Assembly: GCA_046350455.1 (NCBI GenBank)
Contig: JAXMAM010000001.1
Coordinates: 124,001 to 188,000, forward strand
DNA from: CAZXGD01 sp046350455
GTDB taxonomy: Bacteria; Planctomycetota; Phycisphaerae; Phycisphaerales; SM1A02
DNA length: 64,000 nucleotides
Direction: 5' to 3'
Positions 50,234-59,288 of the stretch are shown piece after piece. The notes beneath the pieces were generated by a model. The model did not search any database. It was not told where the DNA came from and worked only from the letters and a program-made list of their open reading frames with translations. Numbering within the stretch: position 1 is the stretch's first letter; every line of letters begins with the position of its first letter. The translations under genes and the position numbers were made by a program.

Positions 50234-52183
50234 TCAGCCTGCGCGCTCACGCCAGCGCAGGTAGGCCAGCACGGCCCACAGCGCTGCGCTGTGATCGCAC
50301 CAGCCCGCCTGGTGCTGCTGCCATGCCTGCAGGTACGGCTCTGGATTCACGCCGGCGTGGCGCAGGCGGTCCGCGCGCAGGAGCGGTTCGGCCCAGCTGC
50401 GCAGCGGCCCGCGCAGCCACGCGCCCACAGGCACGGTGAAGCCAGACTTGGGCCGCTCGAACATGGCTGCTGGCACATGGCGCGCCAGCAGCTGCCGCAG
50501 CACCCACTTGGCAGCGCCGTTGCGCACCAGCATGCTGTCTGGCAGGCGCATGGCCAATTCAATCACGCGGTGGTCCAGGTATGGCACGCGCCCCTCCAAT
50601 GACACGGCCATGGTGGCGCGGTCCAGCTTGGTGAGGATGTCGTCCACCAAGTAGCGCTCCAGGTCTGTCAGCATGTAGGTGCGCAGCTCGGAGGTGCCAG
50701 GCACGGGCGGCGGCGCTGGGTGCGCGTCCAGGCCAAGCACCAGCAGCTGCTCTGGCGGCCAGCACTCCAGCGTGGCGTCGTGCACGCCGCTGTTGCTGGC
50801 GGCACGCAGGGCGGAGGCCATGCGCGCTGCCTTGCGGTCCACCTGCCGCAGGCGCAGGCTGCGCGGCAGCGCTGGGTGCGCCATGCTGAAGGCCCGCGCG
50901 GTGGCGGGGCGCGCCAGCGCAGCCAGCGCGCGCGCGGCCAGGGCGCGGCCTGGTCCGCCCAGGCGCTGCCGCAGGCGGGTGACGCGCGGCAGCCACACGT
51001 AGCGGTCATAGCCGCCAAAGACCTCGTCGCCGCCATCGCCGGTCAGCACCACCGTCACGTGCTGCCGCGCCAGCCGGCTGACGATGAGCGTGGGAATGCA
51101 GCTGGTGTCCGCAAAGGGCTCGTCCCACGCGCTCTCCACAGCGTCCAGCGTGCGCAGCGCCTCGTCTGGGTCAAGCTGAAAGGTCTGGTGGTCTGTGCCC
51201 AGATGCGCGGCCACCGCAGCGGCGTGCACGGATTCGTCATGGTCTGCGTTGCCAAAGCCAATGGTGAAGGTGCGCACTGGCACGCCCACCACGCGGCGCA
51301 GCAGCGCCACCACCAGGCTGCTGTCAATGCCGCCAGACAAAAAGGCGCCCACAGGCACGTCGCTCACCATGTGCTGCGCCACGCATTGCGCCAGCGTGTG
51401 CTCCACAGCGTCAAGCACCTGGCTATCCGTGCCAGAAAGCAGGCTGTGCTGCGCGGCACGCAGCGCAGTGCCAGCGTCCCACCACTTCTTCACGGTGGGC
51501 GCAGCGCCCGCGGTCAGCGTGCGCAGGTCCCACGTGGCCATGGTGCCAGGCGCCAGCTTGTGCACGCCCAGCAGCAGGCCGCGCTCGCCCTCCACCCGGC
51601 CCAGGCGCAGGTAGCGGTCCAGCGCATGCTGGTCCACAGCGTGTGGCGCGCCCGGCACGCCGCGCAGGATGCGCGTGTCGCTGCCAAACACCAGCGTGCC
51701 GCCAGCCCACGCCCACACCACAGGCTTGATGCCCACGCGGTCGCGCACCAGGTGCAGCTGGTGCTCTGCGTTGTCCACCGCGGCAAACGCATACATGCCA
51801 GCGCACCGCTCGCACGCCTCCTGCACGCCCCACGCTGCCACGGCCTCCACCAGCACCTCGGTGTCCGAATGCCCGCGGAAGGGCGGCGCGCCCTCTGCGC
51901 GCAGCGCCTCTGCCACCTGCGTGGCGTTGTAGATCTCGCCGTTGTAGGCCAGAGTCCATCGCCCGCAGCGGCTGGTGTAGGGCTGCGCTCCAGCAGGCGA
52001 AAGATCGCGGATGGCCAGCCGTGTGTGGGCCAGGCCCACGCTGCCGTCGGCCGCCAGCCACACCGCCTGCGCGTCTGGCCCGCGGTGGAACAGCTGCTGC
52101 GTCATGCGCTCCAGGTGCGGGCGCAGGTCAGCGCTGCGTGCTGCTGCACTGCGTGACTGCGCCATGCCGCCAAAGCCGCACAT
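50234..52183 (-). CDS. asnB: Asparagine synthase, glutamine-hydrolysing
   Basis: A 649-aa AsnB-type enzyme with an intact glutaminase domain. It starts MCGFGGM (Cys2 nucleophile), followed by FHRGPDAQAV, RLAIRDLSPAGAQPY and LAYNGEIYN. The synthetase domain has FLSGGIDSSLVVALL and TGDGGDEVFGGYDRY. Enzymes of this type inside polysaccharide clusters are thought to amidate sugar carboxylates (uronamides) rather than make free asparagine. The ATG at 52183 follows TAGCAT by 7 nt, and the sulfotransferase stop lies 11 bp upstream. It is a distant paralogue of the gene at 41891, not a recent duplicate. Confidence 0.92.
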   Translation of the reverse strand: MCGFGGMAQSRSAAARSADLRPHLERMTQQLFHRGPDAQAVWLAADGSVGLAHTRLAIRDLSPAGAQPYTSRCGRWTLAYNGEIYNATQVAEALRAEGAPPFRGHSDTEVLVEAVAAWGVQEACERCAGMYAFAAVDNAEHQLHLVRDRVGIKPVVWAWAGGTLVFGSDTRILRGVPGAPHAVDQHALDRYLRLGRVEGERGLLLGVHKLAPGTMATWDLRTLTAGAAPTVKKWWDAGTALRAAQHSLLSGTDSQVLDAVEHTLAQCVAQHMVSDVPVGAFLSGGIDSSLVVALLRRVVGVPVRTFTIGFGNADHDESVHAAAVAAHLGTDHQTFQLDPDEALRTLDAVESAWDEPFADTSCIPTLIVSRLARQHVTVVLTGDGGDEVFGGYDRYVWLPRVTRLRQRLGGPGRALAARALAALARPATARAFSMAHPALPRSLRLRQVDRKAARMASALRAASNSGVHDATLECWPPEQLLVLGLDAHPAPPPVPGTSELRTYMLTDLERYLVDDILTKLDRATMAVSLEGRVPYLDHRVIELAMRLPDSMLVRNGAAKWVLRQLLARHVPAAMFERPKSGFTVPVGAWLRGPLRSWAEPLLRADRLRHAGVNPEPYLQAWQQHQAGWCDHSAALWAVLAYLRWRERAG

Positions 52184-52190
52184 GCTGGCG

Positions 52191-52196
52191 ATGCTA
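52191..52196 (-). promoter_or_regulatory. Putative -10 element of the asnB gene (TAGCAT)
   Basis: TAGCAT ends 7 nt before the ATG at 52183. The TAG is also the stop codon of the upstream sulfotransferase, so the match is partly constrained. Confidence 0.35.
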
Positions 52197-53078
52197 CAGC
52201 GCAGCCTGCGGCGCGCTGCTTGCAGCGGCGGCGCTGCTGGCCGCAGCCGCGCTGCTGCCCACGTGCCACGCTGGAATGGCGCGCTGCAGCAGCTCTTCGG
52301 TCTCTGCGCACGCCTGGCGCTGGAAGTCCGCAAAGGCAGCGCGCTGCGGCTCGCTCATGGGTGGAAAGCGGCCCTTGTCTCCAAACAGGCGGCGCACGCC
52401 CACGCGCTGCGCCAGGTTTGACACCACGTCCAGCTCGTGCGCGCGCAGCCAGTCGCTGAACTGCCGCGCCAGCGCAAAGCCGCGCCGGAACCGCGGGCGG
52501 TACGTCTCGTTCTGCCGCGCTTCTGGCTCTGCGCGGAAGCCTGCTGGCTCCACGCCCAAGTACTGGGCCAGCCCAGCCAGCGTGGGCGCTGGGTTGCGGA
52601 GCGCCTCTTCCAGCACCACCACATGCAGGCGCCCGCTGGCCAGCGCGCGCGGAAAGCGGCGCAGCTGCTGCGCGTAGCGGCTCTTGGCCAGGAGCGCTGG
52701 CACCTCGCGCGCGTACTGCTCAAAGGTGCGCTGCTCTGCAAAGCGCATCACCTGGTGGCCCCATTCGGAGTAGGCGCGGTCCAGCGGGCTGCGCAAGATG
52801 ACCACCAGCCGCGTGCTGGGCAGGTCGCGCTCGATGCGCTCTGGCGCCAGCGCGTGGTGCATGTACTCCGGCGTGCTCTCGCCCACCACCGCGCGTGGTG
52901 GCAGGTCTGCAAAGAAGTGCGCGTACCACTCTGGCCCGCGGTCGTAGAACAGATCGAAGTACGCCACCTCCTTGCGCCGCGCTGGCAGCGCCACGTCTGG
53001 ATGCGAGCGCAGCACCTGGTCAAGCCACGTGCTGCCTGCCTTCTTGGCGCCGATCACCAGGAAGTCCGGCATCCTCAT
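52194..53078 (-). CDS. Sulfotransferase (PAPS-dependent), Ala-rich tail
   Basis: A 294-aa sulfotransferase. The 5'-phosphosulfate loop is IGAKKAGSTWLDQVLRSHPDV near the start, the 3'-phosphate segment is VVILRSPLDRAYSEWGHQ, and the ESTPEYMHH motif lies between. This layout is typical of carbohydrate (heparan-type) sulfotransferase relatives in bacteria. It ends in an Ala/Ser-rich tail. The ATG at 53078 overlaps the stop of the preceding sulfotransferase as ATGA. Two tandem sulfotransferases suggest two sulfation positions on the glycan. No signal peptide is seen, so sulfation is cytosolic. Confidence 0.88.
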   Translation of the reverse strand: MRMPDFLVIGAKKAGSTWLDQVLRSHPDVALPARRKEVAYFDLFYDRGPEWYAHFFADLPPRAVVGESTPEYMHHALAPERIERDLPSTRLVVILRSPLDRAYSEWGHQVMRFAEQRTFEQYAREVPALLAKSRYAQQLRRFPRALASGRLHVVVLEEALRNPAPTLAGLAQYLGVEPAGFRAEPEARQNETYRPRFRRGFALARQFSDWLRAHELDVVSNLAQRVGVRRLFGDKGRFPPMSEPQRAAFADFQRQACAETEELLQRAIPAWHVGSSAAAASSAAAASSAPQAAL

Positions 53079-53914
53079 GCGCGCAGCCCCCAGTCTGCCA
53101 CCAGGTTGCGGCCAGTGAGCGCGCTGAGCGCGGCAGCGTCCTCCACATAGCGCTCGCACAGCGTGCGGCGCGTGGCAGGGTCCATCTGCGGACGCTCGCT
53201 GCGCCCATAGGGCCGGTACAGCATGCGTGGAAGCGGCGAGTCCTTCACCCACTGGATGACGCGCGGGTGGCCCGCGCGGCGCACAGCGTCTGCCACCATC
53301 TTCACGGCCCGCGCGGCGGCCCGGCTACGGGGTGCGCTGGCTGGAAGGCGGTCCGATTCATCCAGCTGCACGGTGCTTACTGGCTCCACGCCAATGAAGC
53401 GCAGCAGCTGGTTGTAGGTGGTCAGCGGATCAGCGGTGAACTGGTCAAAGAACAGGATGAGCACCTGCTGCCGCCCCAGGTGCCGCAGCCACGGCTCCAG
53501 GTGGCGCGCGTACAGGCCGCGCTCCACCAGGTCTGGGCGCTGCGCCATGCCCTCCTCAAACGTGCCGCTGATCTCAGCGTTGCGCTTCAGGAACAGCCAG
53601 TGCGAAAACGCGCGGTCCACTGGGTTGCGCAGGCAGGTCACGGCGCGCATGGCGGGGTTGTACTGGTGCATGCGCTGCGCTGCGTCGGGGCTGAAGATGT
53701 AGGTGTTGGACACCTCGCCAGTGGCTGCTGCGCTGCCCGGCGCTGGGAACAGGCTGTGATACCACTCCACGCCGCGCTGCCAGTGGTCGTTGAAGAAGCA
53801 CGTCTCCTTCACGCTGGCCATGCAGACTTGCGGGTGCCGCGTCAGCAGGTTGTACATGGCTGTCGTGCCGGACTTGCCCGGCCCGATCAGCGCAAACGTG
53901 GCGCGCGGTGGCAT
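53075..53914 (-). CDS. Sulfotransferase (PAPS-dependent)
   Basis: A 279-aa paralogue of the next gene. The N-terminal loop is FALIGPGKSGTTAMYNLLTRHPQV (split: IGPGKSGTTAMYNLL), a GEVSNTYIFSPDA motif follows, and the 3'-phosphate segment is AVTCLRNPVDRAFSHWLFLK. Late residues (QNETYRP-type region) differ from the neighbour, so the acceptors probably differ. The ATG at 53914 follows TACGAT by 6 nt. It overlaps the next sulfotransferase by four bases. It uses PAPS to sulfate a sugar hydroxyl in the glycan; the position is unknown. Confidence 0.88.
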   Translation of the reverse strand: MPPRATFALIGPGKSGTTAMYNLLTRHPQVCMASVKETCFFNDHWQRGVEWYHSLFPAPGSAAATGEVSNTYIFSPDAAQRMHQYNPAMRAVTCLRNPVDRAFSHWLFLKRNAEISGTFEEGMAQRPDLVERGLYARHLEPWLRHLGRQQVLILFFDQFTADPLTTYNQLLRFIGVEPVSTVQLDESDRLPASAPRSRAAARAVKMVADAVRRAGHPRVIQWVKDSPLPRMLYRPYGRSERPQMDPATRRTLCERYVEDAAALSALTGRNLVADWGLRA

Positions 53915-53920
53915 GGATTC

Positions 53921-53926
53921 ATCGTA
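53921..53926 (-). promoter_or_regulatory. Putative -10 element of the tandem sulfotransferase genes (TACGAT)
   Basis: TACGAT ends exactly 6 nt before the ATG at 53914, in the 76-bp gap after the Wzz-like gene. It is the same hexamer and spacing as at pyrE. Confidence 0.5.
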
Positions 53927-53990
53927 ACCGTGCGGCCTGGCGCACTGCGCAGCAGCGGGGCACCCTGCCGCCGCGCAGCACTCCAGCGCC

Positions 53991-54794
53991 TCAGCCCGCT
54001 GCGTGGCGCACGCGCTGGAGGAAGTGCGGCGCCAGCGTGCACAGCACGGCAAAGAGAGCGCCGAACAGGATGGCAGCGCCCACCTGCGCCGGCTTGGAGT
54101 ACGAGTTGCCCTCGCCGCGCACGATGGCCGAGATCTCGCACTCGGGCCGGTTGACCAGCGAGCCCTTCATGGTGGCGTAGGCCACTTCCGCAGCGCTGCG
54201 CTCGGACAGCGCAGCAGTGGGGTCCTGCTGCAGGGCATCCCGGCGGGTTTCCAGCACCTCCAGCGACTCCTTCACGTCGTCGGTGGTGCGCTGGGCCAGA
54301 CGCTCGGCGCGCTTCTCGATGCGGTCTGCCAGCTCCTTCAGCGCTTCGGGCGCCTTGGCATCTGCTGGCGCCTCCAGCTCCACGATGAAGGACGCGCGCA
54401 GCGGCTCGGCCGTGCGGCCCACCTTCACCACGGGGAAGTAGACCTGCGCATCGTTGATGGAAACGTGGCCATTTTCGTCGTGCGCGGGCGCAGCGGCGAT
54501 CTCCTTGGCGGTGTAGCGCACCAGCGCCTCCGCCACCCGCTCGGTTTCATCGCGCGTGCTGGCGGTGGTGACGTGCACCGCGAACTTCCATGCCTCCATG
54601 CTGGGCCTGCTGAGCAGGAACCACCCCATGCCCACGGTGCCAACCATGAACCAGAACACCAGCGAGCCACGGCGCTGGTACAGCACCGGGAGCAGCCCTG
54701 TGACTCCCAGGCCGCGTGCACTCCCCACGCGCTGCGTGGGCAGCTCGTCGGGGGACGCATCAGGCGCGGGGCGGGGGAACTTCACGGTGGACAT
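53991..54794 (-). CDS. Wzz-like chain-length / polysaccharide-export regulator
   Basis: A 267-aa protein with two membrane segments, one at ~43-62 (SLVFWFMVGTVGMGWFLL) and one near the C-terminus (VGAAILFGALFAVLCTLA). A long helical extracytoplasmic region lies between them (EALKELADRIEKRAERLAQR, then an RRDALQQDPTAAL stretch). This is the shape of PCP/Wzz chain-length determinants, though it is short and the classic Pro-rich second-helix motif is weak. The ATG at 54794 follows TATTCT by 8 nt. The upstream gene overlaps it by 13 bp. No tyrosine-kinase domain is fused. Confidence 0.7.
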   Translation of the reverse strand: MSTVKFPRPAPDASPDELPTQRVGSARGLGVTGLLPVLYQRRGSLVFWFMVGTVGMGWFLLSRPSMEAWKFAVHVTTASTRDETERVAEALVRYTAKEIAAAPAHDENGHVSINDAQVYFPVVKVGRTAEPLRASFIVELEAPADAKAPEALKELADRIEKRAERLAQRTTDDVKESLEVLETRRDALQQDPTAALSERSAAEVAYATMKGSLVNRPECEISAIVRGEGNSYSKPAQVGAAILFGALFAVLCTLAPHFLQRVRHAAG

Positions 54795-56068
54795 GTTCCG
54801 GCAGAATAGTCGGAAGGCGTGGCAGCGCGCCTGGCGGCCACCGCCAGCGTGACAGCACCCAGCGCAAAGGGCAGCATGGAGAAGCGAAGCCGGAACGCGT
54901 TTCCAGCATTCAGCACGAACGGCGCATAAGCCAGCAGCCCCAGCAGCGCTGCAAGGGCCAGCGCGCGTGCCACGCGGCGTTCTCTCACCCGTGATGGTGC
55001 GGGCCTCAGCAGCCACGGCGCGGCAAGCATGGCCACCCACGCTGCAGATTCGGCCAGAACCAGCAGGTCCATGGTGTTGCGCGGCGTGAGCGGCAGCGGG
55101 CACAGCACCATGCCCTCGCACTGCGTGACCAGCCGCTGCCATCCGGGCTGCGCAGAGATGTCATTGACAGACTCAAAGAAGAGCGTCTCATTCTGCGCCT
55201 CCAGGTTGCGGGCCAGGCGCGCCTCGGTGAAGCCCTCCAGCTGATCCATGGAGAGCGTCTGCAGGCTGAGCTCCGACATGACGATGGGCACCGCAGCCGC
55301 CACCGCCAGCACGCCCACCACCACCATGGTGCGGCGCACCGGTTGCGAGAGCGGCACCATGAAGGCCGCCAGCCCCAGCGCCAGCACTGGCACCACAGCC
55401 ACTTCCGGGCGCAGGCAGACCATCAGGCAGCATGCGCCCGCCACACCCAGGGCGCCGCGGCGCACCGCTCCGGGCCAGGCGCCAGCGCTCTCGATGACCG
55501 CGCTGGCGCCCAGCGCGCAGGCCAGATAGATGAGCGGGTCTCGCAGGCCAAAGATGGTCCAGTAGACAGCCGATGGATTCCAGGCGGTGAGCACGAAGGC
55601 GGCCACTGCCGCGCGCGGTCCCACGCTGCGCGCGCACGCTGCTGCCAGGGCCAGCGCAGCCAGCGCCACGGCGGCGTTGTTGACTGCTGGCGGAATGTCG
55701 TCCCACGATCCAAAGGCGTAGAAGAACGGCGCAGAGAGCACCGCCAGGGTGCTGAAGCCAGGGTCCTCCAGCAGCGCGTGCGGTCCCTCTGCGCAGGTGC
55801 GGTCCCAGATGTCGCGCGGCAGGTACTCAGCCTGCTTGCCTTCAAAGCTGGGCTGGCTGCGCACCACCGTGGTCAGCGCGCACTTGGCTGCCATGGTGAG
55901 CGCCGCCAGCGCCACCAGGCCAAACGCAAGCGGGCGGGGCGCGCTGCGCAGCAGCCACGCGCCCAGCGCCACCACCACCAGCGTGAGCGCTGCGGCCGTG
56001 GCGATGCCAGCGCCCGCGGCTGGCAGCGCCAGCACGGACCCAGCGTGGTGCGTGGTGGCCAGCAGCAT
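54782..56068 (-). CDS. Polytopic membrane protein, possible glycan polymerase or glycosyltransferase
   Basis: A 428-aa integral membrane protein with about ten hydrophobic segments and few charged loops. A conserved-looking patch with charged residues lies in the first large loop (YLPRDIWDRTCAEGPHALLE). Its place between the flippase and the chain-length gene is where the Wzy-type polymerase is expected, and the loop composition fits, but no Wzy signature can be claimed. The ATG at 56068 shares a base with the flippase stop (TGATG). Proteins of this size with a Dol-P-mannosyltransferase-like topology are the alternative. Confidence 0.6.
   Translation of the reverse strand: MLLATTHHAGSVLALPAAGAGIATAAALTLVVVALGAWLLRSAPRPLAFGLVALAALTMAAKCALTTVVRSQPSFEGKQAEYLPRDIWDRTCAEGPHALLEDPGFSTLAVLSAPFFYAFGSWDDIPPAVNNAAVALAALALAAACARSVGPRAAVAAFVLTAWNPSAVYWTIFGLRDPLIYLACALGASAVIESAGAWPGAVRRGALGVAGACCLMVCLRPEVAVVPVLALGLAAFMVPLSQPVRRTMVVVGVLAVAAAVPIVMSELSLQTLSMDQLEGFTEARLARNLEAQNETLFFESVNDISAQPGWQRLVTQCEGMVLCPLPLTPRNTMDLLVLAESAAWVAMLAAPWLLRPAPSRVRERRVARALALAALLGLLAYAPFVLNAGNAFRLRFSMLPFALGAVTLAVAARRAATPSDYSAGTCPP
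54803..54808 (-). promoter_or_regulatory. Putative -10 element of the Wzz-like gene (TATTCT)
   Basis: TATTCT ends 8 nt before the ATG at 54794, inside the 3' end of the upstream membrane-protein gene. Confidence 0.4.
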
Positions 56069-57423
56069 CACGCAGCCTCCGGCGCAGAGGGCCGCAGCAG
56101 CGGTGCCAGCTCAGGGCTGCGCAGCGTCAGGCGCAAGGTCCACAGGAGGAGGAGCGCCACCGTGACGGCAAAGCCAGCAGCAGCGCCGCGGTCACCCACG
56201 CAGGCGCCGGCGGCGATCAGCGCCATGCCCACCGCGCCAGCGCCAATGCTGGCGCGCGCCACCAGGTCTGGGCGGCCTGCGGCAGAGCACAGCGGGATCA
56301 CCCACAGGAGCGCCGCAGAGAAGGGGAAGGCCAGGATCATCACCTGCAAGGCTGGGATGGCCGCCTGGTACCGCTCTTCCAGCAGCGCCCGGATGACCGC
56401 AGGCCCGGCCAGCTCCACCAGCAGCACCACCGCGCAGCCAAACACCACGCCCCAGGTGCACAGGGTGCGCACCATGCGCGCCAGGCGCTGCCCGTGGCCG
56501 TGGTGGTACGCCGCCGCCAGCCGCGGCTGCACCGCCAGCTGGAGCGGACCCAGCGTGGTGTCTGCAGCCGTGTACATGGTCTTGGCCACCTGGTACGGGC
56601 CAGCAGCAGCCGGGCCAGCGATGAAGCCCAGCAGCATGGTGTCCAGCTCGCGCAGCGGCATGAGCCCAATGCCGCTGAGCCACGAGTGGCGCAGGAACGT
56701 GCGCAGGTCATCAGGCGTCTGCGCGGCCCCCTCTGCCTGCGCGGCCGCACCGCCCGCGCAGGTGGCGCGCTGCATCATGCCGTCGCGGCGCGCTGCCACC
56801 AGCGCTGCGGTGTTCAGCAGCACGGCGCTCACCGCCACGCCGCACAGCACTGTGCCAAGCGCAGCGCTGGGCGTGGTCATGCCTGTCAGCCACACGGTGG
56901 CCACCGCGGCGCAGCGGGCCAGCGCGCCCAGCAGCGTGACCACAGCCAGCGGCACAAAGCGGTTGGTCACGCGCAGGTAGCTGCGCGCGCTGGCGTTGCC
57001 CACGTTCTTGGCGGTCACGATGCCCACGCACGCAGGCACCACCGCCAGCATGGGGGCGGCGCCATCGCGCAGCAGCGCGTAGCCCACCAGCGCAGCCGCA
57101 GCCACCACGCACGCCACCACGCCAGTGGTCACGTCGCTGCGCACGATGCGCCACACGTCGCGGTGCAGCAGGGCGGCCTGCCCGCGCGCCGCGTGCATGG
57201 TGTGGTAGCGGATCATGGCGTCCTGCCAGCGCTGGTCCAGGCAGGCAAAGACCACCGTGGCCGTGGCCAGCGCTGTGGCGGCCAGGCCCCAGCCCTCCAC
57301 GCCCAGCAGCCGCGCCAGCACAAACACAGTGGCGAATTCCGCCACGGCGGTCATGCCAGTGGCCACAGCCTGCGCAGCCAGGTCGCGGCGGATGCCGCCA
57401 CGCTGCGCGGCTGGGCTGGTCAC
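56068..57423 (-). CDS. Polysaccharide flippase, Wzx/MATE-like
   Basis: A 451-aa protein with about 12-14 hydrophobic segments. Its start resembles lipid-linked oligosaccharide flippases: RRDLAAQAVATGMTAVAEFA, then TVFVLARLLGVEGWGLAATA. It should move the undecaprenyl-linked repeat unit across the inner membrane in the Wzy-dependent pathway. The GTG start at 57423 overlaps the GT2 stop as GTGA. Neighbouring membrane and Wzz-like genes support the assignment. A cytoplasmic loop (AAAQAEGAAQTPDDLR) is longer than usual. Confidence 0.85.
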   Translation of the reverse strand: MTSPAAQRGGIRRDLAAQAVATGMTAVAEFATVFVLARLLGVEGWGLAATALATATVVFACLDQRWQDAMIRYHTMHAARGQAALLHRDVWRIVRSDVTTGVVACVVAAAALVGYALLRDGAAPMLAVVPACVGIVTAKNVGNASARSYLRVTNRFVPLAVVTLLGALARCAAVATVWLTGMTTPSAALGTVLCGVAVSAVLLNTAALVAARRDGMMQRATCAGGAAAQAEGAAQTPDDLRTFLRHSWLSGIGLMPLRELDTMLLGFIAGPAAAGPYQVAKTMYTAADTTLGPLQLAVQPRLAAAYHHGHGQRLARMVRTLCTWGVVFGCAVVLLVELAGPAVIRALLEERYQAAIPALQVMILAFPFSAALLWVIPLCSAAGRPDLVARASIGAGAVGMALIAAGACVGDRGAAAGFAVTVALLLLWTLRLTLRSPELAPLLRPSAPEAA

Positions 57424-58523
57424 TGCGCGCTCCAGTCCTTCTGCAGCAGGTCGCGCGCGGGCGCAAAGCCATGGCCCAGCGCGCGCGGACCTGCGGCCCA
57501 CGTCACGGTGCGCACCGCAGGGCTGGCGATGTAGCGCAGCCAGTACCGGTGCAGCAGCGTGGTGGCCATCCAGCCCATGCCACCCTTGCGGCCCAGCGCG
57601 TGCAGCACGCCCTGGCGCACCAGCGCTGCCTCCACGATGCGCCGGCACGCCTCGGCAGCAGCGCGGTAGGCGTCGTCGTACTGGCCGCCGTCGCGCTGGT
57701 GCACGCGCGCGGCCACGCGGTCAATGATCATGCGCGAGGTCCGGCTCCACTCGGCGTCCTGCATGATGCGCGCCAGCTGGTCTGCCTTGCGGCGCGTGCG
57801 CGTGCTGGTCTTGTCTCCATCCAGCTGGCGCAGCAGGTGCGGGAAGTCCTCCCACGCCACAGGGCCGCTGGCCACCAGCAGGGTGGTCTGGTACAGCTCC
57901 AGAAAGCCCACGTCGTCAGAGGGGAACTCATGCATGCCGCGCCACGCCTCCAGCAGCAGCTGGCGGTCGGTGATGCAGTACCACGTGGGCGCGTAGCTGG
58001 ATGCGTGGTTCAGCAGGCGCTCGGCTGCGCGCGGGCTGCGCGCGTTCCACTTGCGCTCGTACTCAAACAGGCCAAACGGCCCGCCCGACTGGTTGAAGTA
58101 CACCGTGCGCCCGCGGCACCCCACCAGCGCCGGGTCTGCCTGCAGCACTTCCAGCGCGCGGTGGATGCCCTCCTCCACCATGAAGTCGTCGTTGTCGGTC
58201 AGCATCACCCAGCGGGTGTTGATGGCCTCCAGCGCGTGGATCACCTTGGCCACGAACACCTTGATGCCCTTGTCGGGCGGATGCCGGTGATAGGTAATGG
58301 GGATGCTGGGGTTCTGCTGCTGGAACTCCGCCACCACAGCCGAGGCGTCCTGCTCCACGCTGCCATCTGCAATGTGCACAGGAATGCGCCACTCCACGCG
58401 GCGCATGTACTCCAGCCAGCGGCGCGTCAGGCCCAGGCGGTCCTTCAGCGTCAGCAGCACGGTGACCGGCAGCTCTTCAGCGCTGCCTGGACCTGCGGTG
58501 CGGGGTGGCTTTGCGGCGGCCAT
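57420..58523 (-). CDS. GT2-like glycosyltransferase
   Basis: A 367-aa GT-A fold protein. It opens with VTVLLTLKDRLGLTRRWLEYM and has the metal-binding DxD-type motif VMLTDNDDFMVEEG (~105-120). The middle (SYAPTWYCITDRQLLLEAW) and the DVGFLELYQTTLL region match the TIGR00180-type glycosyltransferase subfamily. The C-terminal ~80 residues are basic and could contact the membrane. It starts 9 bp after the CmcI-like gene and is translationally coupled to the flippase. Donor and acceptor unknown. Confidence 0.85.
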   Translation of the reverse strand: MAAAKPPRTAGPGSAEELPVTVLLTLKDRLGLTRRWLEYMRRVEWRIPVHIADGSVEQDASAVVAEFQQQNPSIPITYHRHPPDKGIKVFVAKVIHALEAINTRWVMLTDNDDFMVEEGIHRALEVLQADPALVGCRGRTVYFNQSGGPFGLFEYERKWNARSPRAAERLLNHASSYAPTWYCITDRQLLLEAWRGMHEFPSDDVGFLELYQTTLLVASGPVAWEDFPHLLRQLDGDKTSTRTRRKADQLARIMQDAEWSRTSRMIIDRVAARVHQRDGGQYDDAYRAAAEACRRIVEAALVRQGVLHALGRKGGMGWMATTLLHRYWLRYIASPAVRTVTWAAGPRALGHGFAPARDLLQKDWSAQ

Positions 58524-58532
58524 GCGTGCGGA

Positions 58533-59288
58533 TCACGGATCCTGCTGCGCCACCAGGTAGCCGCCTGGATGGCAGGAGAGAAGCAGCTTGGACTCCAGCT
58601 CGGTGTCCACGCGGAAGCGCGGGCACTCGGTCAGGAACTCCTTGACCGCGGTGGCAGGATTGTTGCCAGGGCCCCATGGGCGCGGGCGGTGCGCCTGCAC
58701 CGGTATGTGCTCCACGATGGTGTCGCCTGCGATCAGGTAGCAGCCCTTGCCCACGTAGGGCGCAAAGGCGCGCAGCTCGCCCATGACGTGCTCGTGCGTG
58801 TGGTGCGAGTCAAGCACCACCAGCGTGCGCGTGGATCCGCCCAGGATCTGCCGGATGCGCTGGTGCGTGCTCTCCTCCAGGCTGCTGCCCTCGATGAGCT
58901 CGATGCGCTTGCTGAGCGGGCCATGCGTGGCCAGGCGCTGGCGCAGGTCTGGCGGAATGAAGATGTCCACGCCAATGACCTTCTTGCCGCCCAGGAGCTC
59001 CAGCAGCGTGGCGTGGAACAGCATGCCGCCGCCCCAGGCCACGCCGATCTCCAGCACATATTCGGGGCGCGTGCGCCAGATGATCTCCTGCAGCGCAAAC
59101 ATGTCCTGCGGCAGGTTGAGGATGGGCTCGCCCATCCAGGTGGTCTGGTGCAACCAGCGATGGCGGTCCGCGCGCACCAGCACGTCCAGCGCGTCTGCGG
59201 CCAGCTGCGTGTCTGCAGCCATCTCCTGCGCAGCCTTGCGCTGCAGGTCTGCGAACTCCTGGCGCGTGATGATGGTCTTCTGGGTCAT
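58533..59288 (-). CDS. CmcI-like SAM-dependent methyltransferase (cephalosporin hydroxylase family)
   Basis: A 251-aa protein with the class I methyltransferase motif LEIGVAWGGGMLFHA, the acidic strand IGVDIF and the metal-binding motif LVVLDSHHTHEHV. Family members include rhamnosyl O-methyltransferases and CmcI, so it probably O-methylates a sugar in the glycan. The ATG overlaps the epimerase stop as ATGA, and the GT2 start follows 9 bp after its stop. A long C-terminal half (GPGNNPATAVKEFLTECPRF) completes the fold. The precise acceptor is unknown. Confidence 0.85.
   Translation of the reverse strand: MTQKTIITRQEFADLQRKAAQEMAADTQLAADALDVLVRADRHRWLHQTTWMGEPILNLPQDMFALQEIIWRTRPEYVLEIGVAWGGGMLFHATLLELLGGKKVIGVDIFIPPDLRQRLATHGPLSKRIELIEGSSLEESTHQRIRQILGGSTRTLVVLDSHHTHEHVMGELRAFAPYVGKGCYLIAGDTIVEHIPVQAHRPRPWGPGNNPATAVKEFLTECPRFRVDTELESKLLLSCHPGGYLVAQQDP

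Noticed and set aside
41891..52183. The two 649-aa AsnB-type proteins as a recent duplication
   Set aside because: Identical length is coincidental; sequences and glutaminase residues differ strongly and the genes are on opposite strands.
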